Assembly: GCA_031284385.1 (NCBI GenBank)
Contig: JAISZZ010000180.1
Location: 1-6,636, forward strand
Source: Treponema sp.
Lineage (GTDB): Bacteria > Spirochaetota > Spirochaetia > Treponematales > Breznakiellaceae
DNA length: 6,636 nt
Reading direction: 5' to 3'
A model generated the notes under the pieces. That model did no database searches and was not told where the DNA came from. It saw only the letters and a program-made list of their open reading frames with translations. The translations under genes were made by a program, and so were the position numbers. Positions 6,194 through 6,636 of the stretch are shown here, one piece after another (positions within the stretch are counted from its first letter, which is position 1; every line of letters starts with the position of its first letter).

Positions 6194-6266
6194 TCTGGTT
6201 TAATACCAAATCTCTGTAGGCTTTGCATTACTTGAGCCGCGGCAAGCCGCGGGGTATTAAACCAGA
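6194..6266. repeat. nested hairpin repeat, copy B
   Basis: Outer arms TCTGGTTTAATACC (6194-6207) and GGTATTAAACCAGA (6253-6266) are perfectly complementary over 14 bp. The inner stem CCGCGG (6237-6242), CAAG loop, CCGCGG (6247-6252) abuts the right arm. In copy A the inner hairpin abuts the left arm instead. The shared core is GGCAAGCC (6241-6248). A spurious minus-strand reading frame across both copies produces NTPRLAAAQ and IPRGLPRGG, peptides I associate with repeat-derived false ORFs. The relation to the adjacent IS1 fragment is unknown. Confidence 0.72.
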
Positions 6267-6351
6267 TATTGCAGAATAAAAAGGTCATGTGCTTGATTTA
6301 TTATAGTAAGAAGTAGATATACTAAACCTAAAACTTTAAGAGGGGGAAGAT

Positions 6352-6636
6352 ATGGTAAAGGCAGCATTAAAATGTCCGTTTTGCGGAAGTGAGGATGTCA
6401 GAAGTTATGGCAGTTCAAACGGTAAAAAGAGATACGCCTGTAATAATCCGGCATGTTCCCATAAAACGTTTTACGCACAATGCACCTATAACGGCTGTAA
6501 ACCGGAAGTAAAGAAAGCCGTAATCCAATGGACGATTGACGGAAATGAGAATACAGGCAACGGCACGAGAGCTGGGCGTATGTACCGGTACGGTTATGAA
6601 AGAAATAAAAAAAAGAACAAATGGTAGAGCATGTGA
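6352..6636 (+). pseudogene. IS1-family transposase InsA-like N-terminal region, frameshifted, cut by window edge
   Basis: In IS1 elements InsA is the zinc-ribbon and helix-turn-helix DNA-binding part of the transposase. The first 66 codons match: CPFC at C8 and C11, C30 and C35 (CNNPAC), then FYAQCTYNGCKPEVKKAVI and a TIDGNE helix start. After about 6550 the InsA pattern continues one frame over: from 6551 the reading is IQATARELGVCTGTVMKEIKK, the expected ATAR..GV..TV recognition helix. The original frame runs on as unrelated residues to a TAG at 6625-6627. One extra base in GAGAATA (6547-6553) explains this. An A8 run (6607-6614) near the usual InsA end may mark a second shift: one A fewer gives KKEQMVEHV, open to the edge. 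AGGGGGAAG at 6341-6349 is a good ribosome site. TTGATT (6293) and TATACT (6318) are poorly spaced promoter boxes. I could not define the terminal inverted repeat. Confidence 0.75.

Larger units (their letters stand above)
5972..6351. other. gene-free 380-bp region between the AsrC-like gene and the IS1 fragment
   Basis: From right to left on the minus strand this holds the AsrC-like leader and probable promoter, then two short palindromes, then the two nested hairpin repeats. An AT-rich stretch (6267-6340) follows, which presumably contains the left end of the IS1 element. I see no tRNA, structured RNA family or credible ORF in it. Confidence 0.6.

Noticed and set aside
4816..6266. CRISPR array suggested by multiple repeats
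   Set aside because: The repeats are inverted hairpins of differing sequence and irregular spacing, with no constant direct repeat and spacer pattern.
6088..6288. 66-codon minus-strand reading frame across the nested hairpins
   Set aside because: Its sequence is dictated by the two repeats (NTPRLAAAQ, IPRGLPRGG), with no ribosome site or domain; it is a repeat artefact.
6607..6614. Classical IS1 -1 programmed frameshift at the A8 run
   Set aside because: From the frame carrying the helix-turn-helix, a -1 shift leads to TAG at 6625-6627 within a few codons, so it would not produce an InsB fusion in this copy.

Overview
The window looks like chromosomal DNA of moderate GC content from an anaerobic bacterium. 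A spirochaete, possibly a gut or termite-type Treponema relative, is my best guess. This rests on remembered similarity of the MetK, metallophosphoesterase and ParB-like proteins, plus an abundance of palindromic repeats. It is an inference, not something a search has shown.

Layout. Positions 1-2725 hold a tightly overlapping minus-strand operon, read right to left: a calcineurin-like metallophosphoesterase (2051-2725), a ParB/sulfiredoxin-fold protein of unknown function (1131-2057), and rimO, the ribosomal protein S12 methylthiotransferase (1-1134, C-terminus beyond the window). A divergent intergenic region (2726-3022) carries one good promoter for each direction. Positions 3023-4823 hold a plus-strand pair: metK (S-adenosylmethionine synthetase) and a CYTH-domain phosphohydrolase/cyclase-like gene. 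A convergent intergenic region (4824-5068) contains a cluster of perfect hairpins and an intrinsic terminator that serves the opposing gene. That gene (5069-5971, minus) encodes an AsrC-like siroheme/[4Fe-4S] sulfite or nitrite reductase with an embedded two-cluster ferredoxin domain. From 5972 to 6351 lies non-coding DNA with two related nested hairpin repeats. The window ends in the start of an IS1-family transposase (InsA-like) that is frameshifted.

How the genes relate. MetK makes the S-adenosylmethionine that RimO, a radical-SAM enzyme, consumes, but the two sit in divergent transcription units, so the link is metabolic only. The phosphoesterase and ParB-like protein are translationally coupled to each other and to rimO. 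This makes them candidates for a functional module of unknown role.

The most unusual content is the density of palindromes. There is a perfect 15-bp-arm hairpin inside the CYTH coding sequence. A MITE-like hairpin cluster supplies the stop codon of that same gene. Two nested hairpins with a shared core lie next to the IS1 fragment. I did not find a CRISPR array, tRNA, rRNA or recognisable defence system.
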